Of a DNA stretch of 64,000 nucleotides, positions 1-7,996 are shown piece after piece (the stretch's first letter is position 1; each line of letters starts with the position of its first letter). The stretch comes from Streptomyces sp. HSG2 (lineage in GTDB: Bacteria > Actinomycetota > Actinomycetes > Streptomycetales > Streptomycetaceae): contig NZ_CP066801.1 in NCBI RefSeq assembly GCF_016598575.1, positions 3,100,001-3,164,000 of the forward strand, given 5' to 3'. The notes beneath the pieces are model-generated. The model was not told where the DNA came from. It searched no databases and saw nothing but the letters and a program-made list of their open reading frames with translations. Position numbers and translations under genes: made by a program.

Positions 1-1896
1 GGTCAGGGTGTACGGGTAGTCCTCGTCGACCACGGCCTGGTTGGCGGCGACGATGTAGCCGCGCTCCGGGTTGTACTCGTAGGGAAGCTCGTCCTGTGGG
101 ACGTACTGGCCGGTCCAGTGGTAGGCGGGGTCCCAGCCCGGGGCCGGCACCGAGCCGTCGTGGCCCTCCGCGCGCACCGGGATGCGGCCGGGGAGCGTGT
201 AGCCGATGTTGTCCTCGCGGTCGGCGTAGACCAGGTTCTGCGAGGGGACCTCGAAGAGCGCCGCGGCCTCCCGGAAGTCCGCCCAGTTCTCGGCGCGGTC
301 CACGGCGAAGACCGCGTCCATCGTGTTGCCCGGGTCCAGCGCGGTCCAGCGCAGGGCGATGCCGTAGCCGTCGCCCCGGTCGGGCGCGGAGGCGTCGACC
401 GTCGCCTTGCGGCCCGCGGTCACCAACTCGTCGTCGCGGTCGGAGAGCAGCGGGCCGTTGTTGGTCTCACGGACCACGATCGTCTTCGAGGCGCCACCGG
501 CGACCTCGATCGTCTCCTCGCGGGTCTCGAAGGGGACGACCTTGCCGTCGTACTGGTAGCCGTCGCCGGTGATCTTCTCCAGGTAGAGGTCGGTGACGTC
601 GGCGCCCGAGTTGGTGAGGCCCCAGGCGATGTCCCGGTTGTGTCCGATCACCACGCCGGGCAGTCCGGCGAAGGTGTAGCCGGACACGTCGTACCGGCAG
701 GTCTCGGAGACGGTCCGGCAGTGCAGGCCCATCTGGTACCAGACGGAGGGCAACGACGGCGACAGGTGCGGGTCGTTGGCCAGCAGGGGCTTCCCCGTGA
801 TCGTGTGCCGACCGGCGATGACCCAGGAGTTGGAGCCGATGCCGTTGCCGTTGACGCCGACGGCGGTGGGCAGGTCGTCGAGGGTCGCCCCGAGCGCGGA
901 CAGACCGCTTCGCAGCGCCGCGGTGGCCTCGTCGTCGCTCGTGGACGCCGCCCACGAGACGGTGCCGGCGTCACCCGCGGCCACCGTGCCCAAGCCCGTG
1001 TCGGTGCCCGTGGCGGTCTCCGCGCCGACCGGCGGCTGGACGCCCGTGCCCGCGTCCGGGCCCGTCCCCGCTACGGTGCCGGTGCCGTCTTCGCCGGAGT
1101 TCGCGTCGCCCCCGTCGAAGGTTCCGGTCGGTTCGTCGTACTCGCCATCCTGGACGATCGGCGTGTTCCGGTCGTACGGGTAAGTGGGGTACAGGTCCGC
1201 GATCTGCTGCGGACCGAGACGGCTGGTCATCAGAGCGCGATCGATCTCGTCCCGCATGTTGCCCCGAAGGTCCCAGGCCATGGCCTTGAGCCAGGCCACC
1301 GAGTCGACCGGGCTCCACGGTCGCGGCGCGTAGTCGTTGGTGAGGCCGAGCGCCGCGTACTCCAGGGAGATGTCCCGGCCTTCCTTGCCCTCCAGATAGG
1401 CGTTGACGCCCTTGGTGTAGGCCTGGAGGTGCGCCTTGGTCGACTCGGACAGCCGGTCGTCGTACTCCTCCTTGGCGACCCGGTGCCAGCCCAGGGTGCG
1501 CAGGAAGGCGTCGTTGTCCACCTGCCCCTCTCCGAACATCTCGGACAGCCGCCCGGCGGTGGCGTGCCGTCGCACGTCCATCTCGTAGAAGCGGTCCTGG
1601 GCCTGGACGTAGCCCTGCGCTAGGAACAGATCCGCGTCGGAAGAGGCGTAGATCTGCGGGACTCCGTGCGCGTCGCGCTTGACCTCGACGGGTCCGGAGA
1701 GACCCTCGATCGTGATCGAACCCGTCGTCTGCGGAAAGGAGGCGCGCACGGTGTCGACCGACCAGTAGCCGCCGAAGGCGAGTCCGCCGACGACGGCGAG
1801 CACCAGGGCGAGCCCGAACAGCCGGCCTCTGCGCCCCTTCTTCCTGCCGGACGTACCGGGCTGCTGACCCACGGAGTCGCTGTTGGTGGAGGGCAT
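1..1896 (-). CDS. Penicillin acylase family protein (3' end outside window)
   Basis: Ntn-hydrolase of the penicillin acylase family, likely an exported amidase or lactone acylase. The first 632 codons are seen; the stop lies beyond the left edge. The N-terminus has a basic stretch and one hydrophobic helix (about residues 23-45), fitting a signal anchor. The alpha-subunit region carries the family pattern LAQGYVQAQDRFYEMD. After a Gly/Thr/Asp-rich linker comes GIGSNSW, where the Ser is the expected nucleophile freed by autocatalytic cleavage. Later blocks (LANDPHLS, GHNRDIAWGLTNSGADV) also fit. The ATG at 1894-1896 was chosen because it directly precedes the basic and hydrophobic leader. The substrate cannot be read from sequence. 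Confidence 0.9.
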   Translation of the reverse strand, partial: MPSTNSDSVGQQPGTSGRKKGRRGRLFGLALVLAVVGGLAFGGYWSVDTVRASFPQTTGSITIEGLSGPVEVKRDAHGVPQIYASSDADLFLAQGYVQAQDRFYEMDVRRHATAGRLSEMFGEGQVDNDAFLRTLGWHRVAKEEYDDRLSESTKAHLQAYTKGVNAYLEGKEGRDISLEYAALGLTNDYAPRPWSPVDSVAWLKAMAWDLRGNMRDEIDRALMTSRLGPQQIADLYPTYPYDRNTPIVQDGEYDEPTGTFDGGDANSGEDGTGTVAGTGPDAGTGVQPPVGAETATGTDTGLGTVAAGDAGTVSWAASTSDDEATAALRSGLSALGATLDDLPTAVGVNGNGIGSNSWVIAGRHTITGKPLLANDPHLSPSLPSVWYQMGLHCRTVSETCRYDVSGYTFAGLPGVVIGHNRDIAWGLTNSGADVTDLYLEKITGDGYQYDGKVVPFETREETIEVAGGASKTIVVRETNNGPLLSDRDDELVTAGRKATVDASAPDRGDGYGIALRWTALDPGNTMDAVFAVDRAENWADFREAAALFEVPSQNLVYADREDNIGYTLPGRIPVRAEGHDGSVPAPGWDPAYHWTGQYVPQDELPYEYNPERGYIVAANQAVVDEDYPYTLT

Positions 1897-2091
1897 CGCT
1901 GTCCTTGCTGTCCTGAACACGAGCGGCAGAGGGCTGGCTGTGCTTCGTACGGAACGAACGCTGGAGCAACCATAGGCGCAGGGATCACGGGCGTTTGACG
2001 CGGAGTGGGAAACCCGGACGTACGGGCGTTCGACCTCGCGGCGCGGGAACGCGGGGTTCCGGTCAAGAGTTAGGTACGGTAACGAAGTGGT

Positions 2092-3627
2092 TTGCCGCGG
2101 CGCAGCGGCATCCTCGCCGCGAGGGAAAGGGAAGGGCCGCTGACTGTCGACGACCTCAACCAGCTCCTGCTCGTCTGCTCGCTCGTCCTGCTCATCGCCG
2201 TCGCGGCGGTCCGGATCTCCTCGCGCAGCGGGCTCCCCAGCCTGCTCCTCTACCTGGCCATCGGGATCGCCATGGGGCAGGACGGGCCCGGGGACATCCA
2301 CTTCGACAACGCCGAGTTGACCCAGGTCATCGGCTACGCCGCCCTGGTGGTGATCCTCGCCGAAGGCGGCCTCGGCACGAAGTGGCGGCAGATCAGGCCG
2401 GTGTTGCCCGCCGCCGGAGCGTTGGCCCTGGTCGGAGTCTCCATCAGCGTGGCGGTCGTCGCGACCGGCGCGCACTACCTGACGGGCCTGGACTGGCGAC
2501 AGTCGCTCATCATCGGGGCGGTGGTCTCCTCCACCGACGCCGCCGCCGTCTTCTCCGTGCTGCGCCGGATCCCGCTGCCGGCCCGCGTCACGGGGACGCT
2601 GGAGGCCGAATCGGGGTTCAACGACGCCCCGGTGGTGATCCTGGTGGTCGCCTTCTCCACGGCCGGTCCGGTGGACGAGTGGTACGTCCTCGTGGGCGGA
2701 ATAGCGCTGCAACTGGCCATCGGCGCGGCCATAGGGCTCGTCGTGGGCTGGCTGGGCGCCCTGGGCCTGCGGCACGTGGCGTTGCCGGCCTCCGGCCTCT
2801 ACCCCATCGCCGTGATGGCCATCGCGGTCACGGCCTACGCGGCCGGCGCGCTGGCCGAGGGCAGCGGCTTCCTCGCCGTCTACCTGGCGGCCATGGTGAT
2901 GGGCAACTCGCGGCTTCCCCACTGGCCCGCCACCCGAGGATTCGCCGACGGCCTCGGCTGGCTCGCCCAGATCGGCATGTTCGTCCTGCTCGGCCTCCTG
3001 GCGACGCCGCACGACCTCGTCGACGACATCGTGCCGGCGCTGGTCATCGGCCTGGTGCTGACCATGGTGGCCCGACCGCTGAGCGTGGTGTTGTGCCTGC
3101 TGCCCTTCCGGGTGCCCTGGCAGGAGCAGACCCTCATGTCCTGGGCCGGCCTGAGAGGAGCGGTGCCCATCATCCTGGCGACCATCCCCATGGTGGAAGG
3201 GGTCGAGGACAGCCGCGAGATCTTCAACATGGTCTTCGTCCTGGTCGTGGTGTACACCCTCGTCCAGGGGCCGACCCTGCCGTGGCTGGCCAGGAAACTC
3301 CGCCTCGGGGACCAGGCGGGCGCCGAGGACCTGGGGATCGAGTCGGCGCCGCTGACCCACCTGAACGGGCACCTGCTGTCCCTGTCCGTCCCGGAGCGGT
3401 CCAAGATGCACGGGGTCGAGATCACCGAGCTGCGGCTGCCGGCCGGATCCGCCGTCACCCTGATCGTCCGGGGCGGGGCCGCCTTCGTGCCGCTTCCCTC
3501 GACCGTGCTCCGCCACGGCGACGAGTTGCTGGTGGTCGCCACCGACCCGGTCCGCGACGCCGCCGAGGAACGACTTCGGGCGGTCGGACGAGGCGGCAAG
3601 CTCGCCGGCTGGCTCGGAACCGGCTGA
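2092..3627 (+). CDS. Potassium/proton antiporter, CvrA/NhaP2 type
   Basis: CPA1-type cation/proton antiporter with about 12 membrane segments (roughly residues 25-395) and a C-terminal TrkA-C/RCK-like regulatory domain (about residues 420-500, ending in HGDELLVVATDP). Membrane motifs such as SSTDAAAVFSVLRR and ESGFNDAP are those of the exchanger core. It probably exports K+ or Na+ in exchange for protons. The TTG at 2092 is the longest start. The best Shine-Dalgarno-like run (GGGAAAGGGAAGGG, 2122-2136), however, sits just before a CTG at 2140, and the protein conserved in relatives begins there (LTVDDLNQLLL), so the true start may be the non-canonical CTG. Confidence 0.88.
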   Translation: MPRRSGILAAREREGPLTVDDLNQLLLVCSLVLLIAVAAVRISSRSGLPSLLLYLAIGIAMGQDGPGDIHFDNAELTQVIGYAALVVILAEGGLGTKWRQIRPVLPAAGALALVGVSISVAVVATGAHYLTGLDWRQSLIIGAVVSSTDAAAVFSVLRRIPLPARVTGTLEAESGFNDAPVVILVVAFSTAGPVDEWYVLVGGIALQLAIGAAIGLVVGWLGALGLRHVALPASGLYPIAVMAIAVTAYAAGALAEGSGFLAVYLAAMVMGNSRLPHWPATRGFADGLGWLAQIGMFVLLGLLATPHDLVDDIVPALVIGLVLTMVARPLSVVLCLLPFRVPWQEQTLMSWAGLRGAVPIILATIPMVEGVEDSREIFNMVFVLVVVYTLVQGPTLPWLARKLRLGDQAGAEDLGIESAPLTHLNGHLLSLSVPERSKMHGVEITELRLPAGSAVTLIVRGGAAFVPLPSTVLRHGDELLVVATDPVRDAAEERLRAVGRGGKLAGWLGTG

Positions 3628-3908
3628 GAGCGCGGCGCCGGAGCGCCCGGGAAGCGGTCCGCCGGGCCGCGGCGGCGCCGGGGGTGCCCGACTTCACAGG
3701 CCGCTTCGGCGACCCCCCTGTACCATCGAGGGGTCACCTGATCGAACCAACTCTGCCTGACGCAGAGCTGGCGCGACCGTATGGCGGCCGGCACGCCCTC
3801 CTCTACCGCCCCGGGCCCCGGTATCCACCGCAGTCCGCGCAAGAGGACAGCTCTCGGTGCCGCCCGCGCTCGTGGGCGGGGCTACCAGGCGGCGGAAAGG
3901 CACGGACC
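3628..3908. other. Intergenic gap with two hairpins
   Basis: No convincing gene. Two stem-loops follow the antiporter: GACCCC/GGGGTC (3711-3716 with 3730-3735) and CTCTGC/GCAGAG (3751-3756 with 3762-3767). Either could end antiporter transcription; neither has a U-tract. Confidence 0.4.
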
Positions 3909-5234
3909 GTGGCATCCACGGTCACCCGCGGGCAGCGCGGGAATCACCCTTCGGGGCAGGGCGCCCAGCCCGCCCCCACCCCCCGTCCCGGGTACCGGCA
4001 ACTGCTCCGCACCCGAGGGGCCTGGACCTTCCTGCTGCCCGGCTTCGCGGCACGTCAGCCCTTCGCCATGCTGACGCTCTCCATCGTGCTGCTGGTGCAG
4101 CACACGACCGGCTCCTACGGCGTGGCCGGCGCCGTCGCCGCGGCCACCGGCGTCTCCATGGCGCTGTTCGCCCCCTACAGCGGGCGCCTGGCCGACCGCT
4201 ACGGACAGCGCGCGATCCTCGTCCCAGGGGTCCTCGTCCACGCGGTGTCCGGCCTGGCGCTGACGGCCTTGGCCCTCGCCCACGCGCCGCTGTGGCTGCT
4301 GTTCCTGGTGGCCGTTCCCACCGGCGCGTCGGTGCCCCAGGTCGGGCCCATGGTGCGAGCGCGCTGGGGCGTCAAGCTCAAGGGTTCCCCCCTGATGGGG
4401 ACCGCCACCGCCTTCGAGTCGGTCACCGACGAGCTGACCTTCGTCCTCGGCCCGCTCCTGGCCACCGCGCTGTGCACGACCGTGGACCCGGCCGCCGGCC
4501 TCGTCGCGGAGGCCTCACTGACCCTGGTGGGCGGACTCCTCTTCGCCGCCCAGCGGGCCACCCAGCCGCCCGTGGGCACCGGCGACGGCGCGCGGTCCCA
4601 GCGCCCTCGCCACGCGTCGGCACTGCGACTGCCGGGCGTGCGCGTGCTGATCGTCACGTTCCTCGGGATCGGCTCCGTCTTCGGCGGCATGCAGGTCTCC
4701 CTGGCCGCGTTCACCGAGTCGCTGGGCAGGCCAGGCCTGAACGGCGTCCTGTACGGAGTGTTCGCCGCGGGCAACATGCTCTCCGGCCTGGTCTTCGGCG
4801 CGGTCGTCTGGAAGCGGGCGCCGCGGCACCGCCTGCTCGCCGGCTACGCCGCCCTCGCCGTGGCGGCATCAGGCCTGTGGGCCGCGGATTCCGTCATCAC
4901 GTTGGCGGGCCTGGGCCTGCTGGTCGGCGTCTGTGTCGCACCCGCCCTGATCACCGGCTACACGCTGGTCGAGAGCCTCGTACCGGTCGGGGCGCGCACC
5001 GAGGCCTTCACCTGGCTCACCGGGGCCGTCGCGCTGGGCCAGGCCGCGGCCGTCACGGTCTCCGGGCAGTTCGAGGACCGATTCTGGGACGGCGCCGGCT
5101 TCCTGGTGCCCATGGGCGGGACGGCGCTGGCCCTGCTGACCCTGGTGGCGCTCCGCTCCCGACTGGTGCCGCGTCCGGTCGAGGGAGCGCGGACGCGTGG
5201 CGTGGATCACCGCGAGACCGTCACGGTGGACTGA
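3909..5234 (+). CDS. MFS transporter
   Basis: Major facilitator of 441 residues with about 12 predicted membrane helices, an efflux-type permease without a recognisable substrate. The loop after helix 2 reads GRLADRYGQRAI, the family motif A. The GTG at 3909 was chosen because GGAAAGG (3893-3899) lies upstream and the stretch before it is not protein-like. The N-terminal ~35 residues are hydrophilic and Pro/Gln-rich. It lies between the antiporter and the fmdB-like gene on the same strand, with a gap that argues for its own promoter. Confidence 0.88.
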   Translation: MASTVTRGQRGNHPSGQGAQPAPTPRPGYRQLLRTRGAWTFLLPGFAARQPFAMLTLSIVLLVQHTTGSYGVAGAVAAATGVSMALFAPYSGRLADRYGQRAILVPGVLVHAVSGLALTALALAHAPLWLLFLVAVPTGASVPQVGPMVRARWGVKLKGSPLMGTATAFESVTDELTFVLGPLLATALCTTVDPAAGLVAEASLTLVGGLLFAAQRATQPPVGTGDGARSQRPRHASALRLPGVRVLIVTFLGIGSVFGGMQVSLAAFTESLGRPGLNGVLYGVFAAGNMLSGLVFGAVVWKRAPRHRLLAGYAALAVAASGLWAADSVITLAGLGLLVGVCVAPALITGYTLVESLVPVGARTEAFTWLTGAVALGQAAAVTVSGQFEDRFWDGAGFLVPMGGTALALLTLVALRSRLVPRPVEGARTRGVDHRETVTVD

Positions 5235-5264
5235 TCCCGAGGAATGCGTCACTATGGACCGTCG

Positions 5265-5291
5265 TTAGCACTCATCGAGTGAGAGTGCCAG
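5265..5291 (+). promoter_or_regulatory. CIRCE-like HrcA operator
   Basis: TTAGCACTC (5265-5273), a 9-nt spacer, then GAGTGCCAG (5283-5291). The left arm is identical to the consensus HrcA operator TTAGCACTC-N9-GAGTGCTAA and the right arm matches 7 of 9. It ends on the ribosome-binding site GGAGG of the FmdB gene, a position where HrcA would block transcription or early elongation. Confidence 0.75.
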
Positions 5292-5301
5292 GAGGAAGAC
5301 A

Positions 5302-5694
5302 GTGCCGACCTACCAGTACCAGTGCACCGAGTGCGGCAAGGGCCACGAGGCGGTGCAGAAGTTCACCGACGACGCCCTGACCGAGTGCCCGAGCTGCCAG
5401 GGCCGCCTCAAGAAGGTGTTCTCGGCCGTAGGCATCGTCTTCAAGGGCTCGGGCTTCTATCGCAACGACAGCCGAGGGTCCTCGGCGGGCGGTTCGACGG
5501 CCGGTTCGAAGTCGTCGTCCGGCTCGTCCTCCTCGGACTCCTCGGACTCCTCCGGCTCGTCGTCCGGGACGTCCGGCTCCTCCTCGGACTCCTCGGGGTC
5601 CTCGTCGTCGGGCTCATCGACGCCCGCTTCGTCGCCCTCGTCCGGTTCCGGTTCCGCGTCGACCGGCAGCAAGGCGAGCAGCCCCGCCGCCTGA
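5302..5694 (+). CDS. FmdB-family zinc-ribbon protein with Ser-rich tail
   Basis: Small protein (130 aa) with an N-terminal zinc ribbon of the FmdB/CxxC_CxxC_SSSS family: Cys8 and Cys11, then Cys29 and Cys32, followed by the conserved LKKVFSAVGIVFKGSGFY. Residues 58-130 are a low-complexity Ser/Gly/Asp tail made largely of SSS, GSS and SDS units, longer than usual for the family. The molecular role is unknown; the ribbon suggests a nucleic-acid or protein contact. The GTG start is fixed by GGAGGA at 5291-5296. A CIRCE-like element just upstream predicts heat-shock (HrcA) control. Confidence 0.85.
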   Translation: MPTYQYQCTECGKGHEAVQKFTDDALTECPSCQGRLKKVFSAVGIVFKGSGFYRNDSRGSSAGGSTAGSKSSSGSSSSDSSDSSGSSSGTSGSSSDSSGSSSSGSSTPASSPSSGSGSASTGSKASSPAA

Positions 5695-5894
5695 GTCCCG
5701 AGACGTGTCGCGAAGCCGCGGCGTCCGCCCGAAGGTCGGGCGACCGGGCCTTCGGAACACGCCCTTGCCGCCGCCCGAGACGGTCGACCGCGCCGCGGTG
5801 CTCCGCCGGACGCGCACCCCGCACCGCGAGGCGGCGGCGTGCCCGGCGACGCCACGGGGTGGACGCGGCATGCGGGGGCCGTAGGGTTCGTGAC

Positions 5895-6737
5895 ATGGCG
5901 AACCAGGCGCGCGCCGAGATCGGCGTCATCGGCGGATCAGGTTTCTACTCCTTCCTCGACGAGGTGACCGAGGTCCGGGTCGACACGCCCTACGGGGCCC
6001 CCAGCGACTCGCTCTTCGTCGGGGACATCGCCGGGCGGCGGGTCGCCTTCCTGCCACGCCACGGGCGTGACCACCACCTGCCGCCACACCGGATCGACTA
6101 CCGCGCCAACCTCTGGGCCCTACGGGCCGTCGGCGTCCGCCAGATCCTGGCGCCCTGTGCCGTGGGAGGGCTGCGCCCCGAGTACGGTCCGGGAACCCTC
6201 CTCGTACCCGACCAGTTCGTCGACCGGACCAGGTCCCGGACCTCGACCTACTTCGACGGTGTGCCGCTCCCGGACGGCACGACGCCGAAGGTGGTACACG
6301 TCTCCCTGGCCGACCCGTACTGCCCGACCGGGCGGGCGGCGTCGCTGGCCGCCGCCCACGCCGGGCGCTGGCAGGCCGTCGACGGCGGCACCCTGGTCGT
6401 GATCGAGGGGCCGCGCTTCTCCACCCGCGCCGAATCGGCCTGGCACCGCGCTCAGGGCTGGTCCGTGGTGGGGATGACCGGGCACCCGGAGGCGGCGCTC
6501 GCCCGCGAGCTGGAGCTGTGCTACACCTCGCTGACCCTCGTCACCGACCTGGACGCCGGTGTCGAGTCCGGCGAGGGCGTCTCCCACGAAGACGTCCTCC
6601 GGGTCTTCGCCGCCAATGTGGACCGGCTGCGTGGCGTCCTCTTCGACGCCGTCGCCGCGCTCCCGCCGACGGAGGCCCGCTCATGCCCCTGCCCCCGCGG
6701 GCTGGGAGGGATGGACCCCGGGATCGCGCTGCCCTGA
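5895..6737 (+). CDS. mtnP: S-methyl-5'-thioadenosine phosphorylase
   Basis: Cleaves 5'-methylthioadenosine with phosphate to adenine and methylthioribose-1-phosphate, salvaging the by-product of polyamine synthesis. The 280-aa length is normal. Family motifs in order: IGVIGGSGFYSF, LPRHGRDHHLPPHRI, PGTLLVPDQFVDRT, VIEGPRFSTRAES and GMTGHPEAALARELE, then VTDLDAG. Related phosphorylases could use other purine nucleosides, but the GMTGHPEA block favours MTAP. The ATG at 5895 was chosen as the first methionine of the conserved N-terminus (MANQARAEIGVIGG). The C-terminal ~20 residues are non-conserved and Cys/Pro-rich. Confidence 0.88.
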   Translation: MANQARAEIGVIGGSGFYSFLDEVTEVRVDTPYGAPSDSLFVGDIAGRRVAFLPRHGRDHHLPPHRIDYRANLWALRAVGVRQILAPCAVGGLRPEYGPGTLLVPDQFVDRTRSRTSTYFDGVPLPDGTTPKVVHVSLADPYCPTGRAASLAAAHAGRWQAVDGGTLVVIEGPRFSTRAESAWHRAQGWSVVGMTGHPEAALARELELCYTSLTLVTDLDAGVESGEGVSHEDVLRVFAANVDRLRGVLFDAVAALPPTEARSCPCPRGLGGMDPGIALP

Positions 6738-6918
6738 CGCCTGCGGGCGTGCGCCGTCGGGGCGCGACACCGACACGGAGCACCGGGGTGCGGGGCCGGT
6801 CCTGTCGGGTGACGGAGTTCTCCACAACCGGGAGTGTGCCCACAGGCGGCGGCGGGGTCCCAGCCCAGCCGCCATCGTGGACGTGCCCGCTCGCTCCTCC
6901 CCCCAGGTGGTGGTCGTC

Positions 6919-7698
6919 ATGTCGCGTCCGTTCCCGAATCCGCCGGCCACCCCGTCGTGTGCCGCGAACCTTCCGGACCACCCGGAGCCCCTGGGCACGT
7001 CCGCCTCTCCCGGCGTTCCTGCGTCCCATGCCATGCGCGCCGCACCCGCTGCGTCGCCGGCCCCGGGCGGGCGCGCCCACCCGGGAGCGTCCCGGCCCGC
7101 CGGCGTCGCCGATCCGGCCGGGTTTCCCTCGGCGGCCCCCGACGCCGGGCCGGGCGGCGAGGTCCCGCCCCCGTCCGTCGTGCCGGCGTTCGCGCCGGTG
7201 CGGGTGTCCGGTGCCCGCGCTGTCCTGCACCGGCCGGCTCGGCATCGGCGGCCTGCGGTCGTGGGCGGCCTGGTCGTCGCGGCCGTGCTGGTCGTCGCCG
7301 CTCCCGGCCCACGGGAGGCCCCTCCCGCCGGGCGTGGGCATCCTCCCGCCGCCACCCGGTCCGCGTCCGACCCGCTCGCGGCCGCCGGGGTGCCGGGGCG
7401 CCCGCCCCCGGGCGGTCGGCGGGTCTCGGCGCCGGTGAGGATCGCCGACGCCGACACGGTGGCGCTGCTGCGCCCGGGAGACCGGGTCGACGTCGTCGCT
7501 ACCGGGGAGGTCCCCGGAGGAGACGACGTCCGCGTCCTCGCGCGTGGAGCCCGGGTGTCCGAGGTGCCGGAGGCGGGGGAGCGGGAAGGCGGGGGGACGG
7601 AGGCCGGCGCGCTGGTGGTCCTGTCCGTGGCGCGAGCCACGGCGGTGCGGCTCGCGGCGGCCGGCACGGCTACCCGACTGGCGGTCACGCTGTGGTGA
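6919..7698 (+). CDS. RcpC/CpaB-like membrane protein
   Basis: Protein of about 259 aa with a long disordered Pro/Ala-rich N-terminus, one membrane helix (RRPAVVGGLVVAAVLVVAA) and a C-terminal domain resembling the RcpC/CpaB pilus-assembly domain: VRIADADTVALLRPGDRVDV, then GALVVLSVARATAVRLAAAG. In Flp-type pili CpaB proteins sit in the periplasmic or outer face; Streptomyces homologues are usually orphan genes of unknown role. The start is uncertain: GTG 6907 and ATG 6919 are both in frame. Nothing nearby encodes other pilus parts. Confidence 0.65.
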   Translation: MSRPFPNPPATPSCAANLPDHPEPLGTSASPGVPASHAMRAAPAASPAPGGRAHPGASRPAGVADPAGFPSAAPDAGPGGEVPPPSVVPAFAPVRVSGARAVLHRPARHRRPAVVGGLVVAAVLVVAAPGPREAPPAGRGHPPAATRSASDPLAAAGVPGRPPPGGRRVSAPVRIADADTVALLRPGDRVDVVATGEVPGGDDVRVLARGARVSEVPEAGEREGGGTEAGALVVLSVARATAVRLAAAGTATRLAVTLW

Positions 7699-7749
7699 GA
7701 GGCGCGGGCGCGCGGTCCGGCGACCGGTGAGTCCCCACGAACGCGGTGA

Positions 7750-7878
7750 TTCCACCACTGCTCGACCTCGGTCGGCGCGTACATCGACAGCGACGAGGCG
7801 TCCGCCGGCAACTGGTCCATCACGCAGGCCGATGCTGCCCTCTGGGGCAACGAGACCTACTACAAGACCACCTGCTGA
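7750..7878 (+). pseudogene. 3' fragment of a lactococcin-972-family bacteriocin gene
   Basis: The frame opening right after a TGA (7747-7749) encodes 42 residues beginning FHHCSTSVGAYIDSD and ending ALWGNETYYKTTC before a stop. The His-His-x-Ser-Thr block and the C-terminal aromatic YY segment match the ends of lactococcin-972-type precursors. There is no signal peptide or start codon upstream: the sequence changes abruptly to the region behind the CpaB-like gene. Family recognition is from motif memory; the truncation itself is seen directly. The two genes downstream are the type that accompany this bacteriocin. Confidence 0.6.
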
Positions 7879-7898
7879 CCACTCGGCAGCGGGCGTAA

Positions 7899-7943
7899 CA
7901 TGCCCCCGAAGTGGCCCGCGCACTGCGGCCCTTCGGGGGCATG
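7899..7943 (+). terminator. Strong hairpin after bacteriocin remnant
   Basis: Perfect 13-bp stem CATGCCCCCGAAG (7899-7911) with CTTCGGGGGCATG (7931-7943) around a 19-nt GC-rich loop. It lies 21 nt after the truncated bacteriocin stop and before the transporter operon, so it can act as a terminator or attenuator that sets transporter level below that of the peptide. Confidence 0.75.
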
Positions 7944-7996
7944 CGTGCCTTCCGTCATTCGGCTGGTCGATCCCCCATAGTCTCGTAGGACACGCA

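Noticed and set aside
118..1623. 501-aa plus-strand frame
   Set aside because: Antisense shadow of the penicillin acylase gene, with no motif or ribosome site.
1995..5234. 1,079-aa open frame covering antiporter and MFS regions
   Set aside because: The first ~640 codons are an out-of-frame Arg/Gly-rich shadow of the antiporter; only 3909-5234 is a protein.
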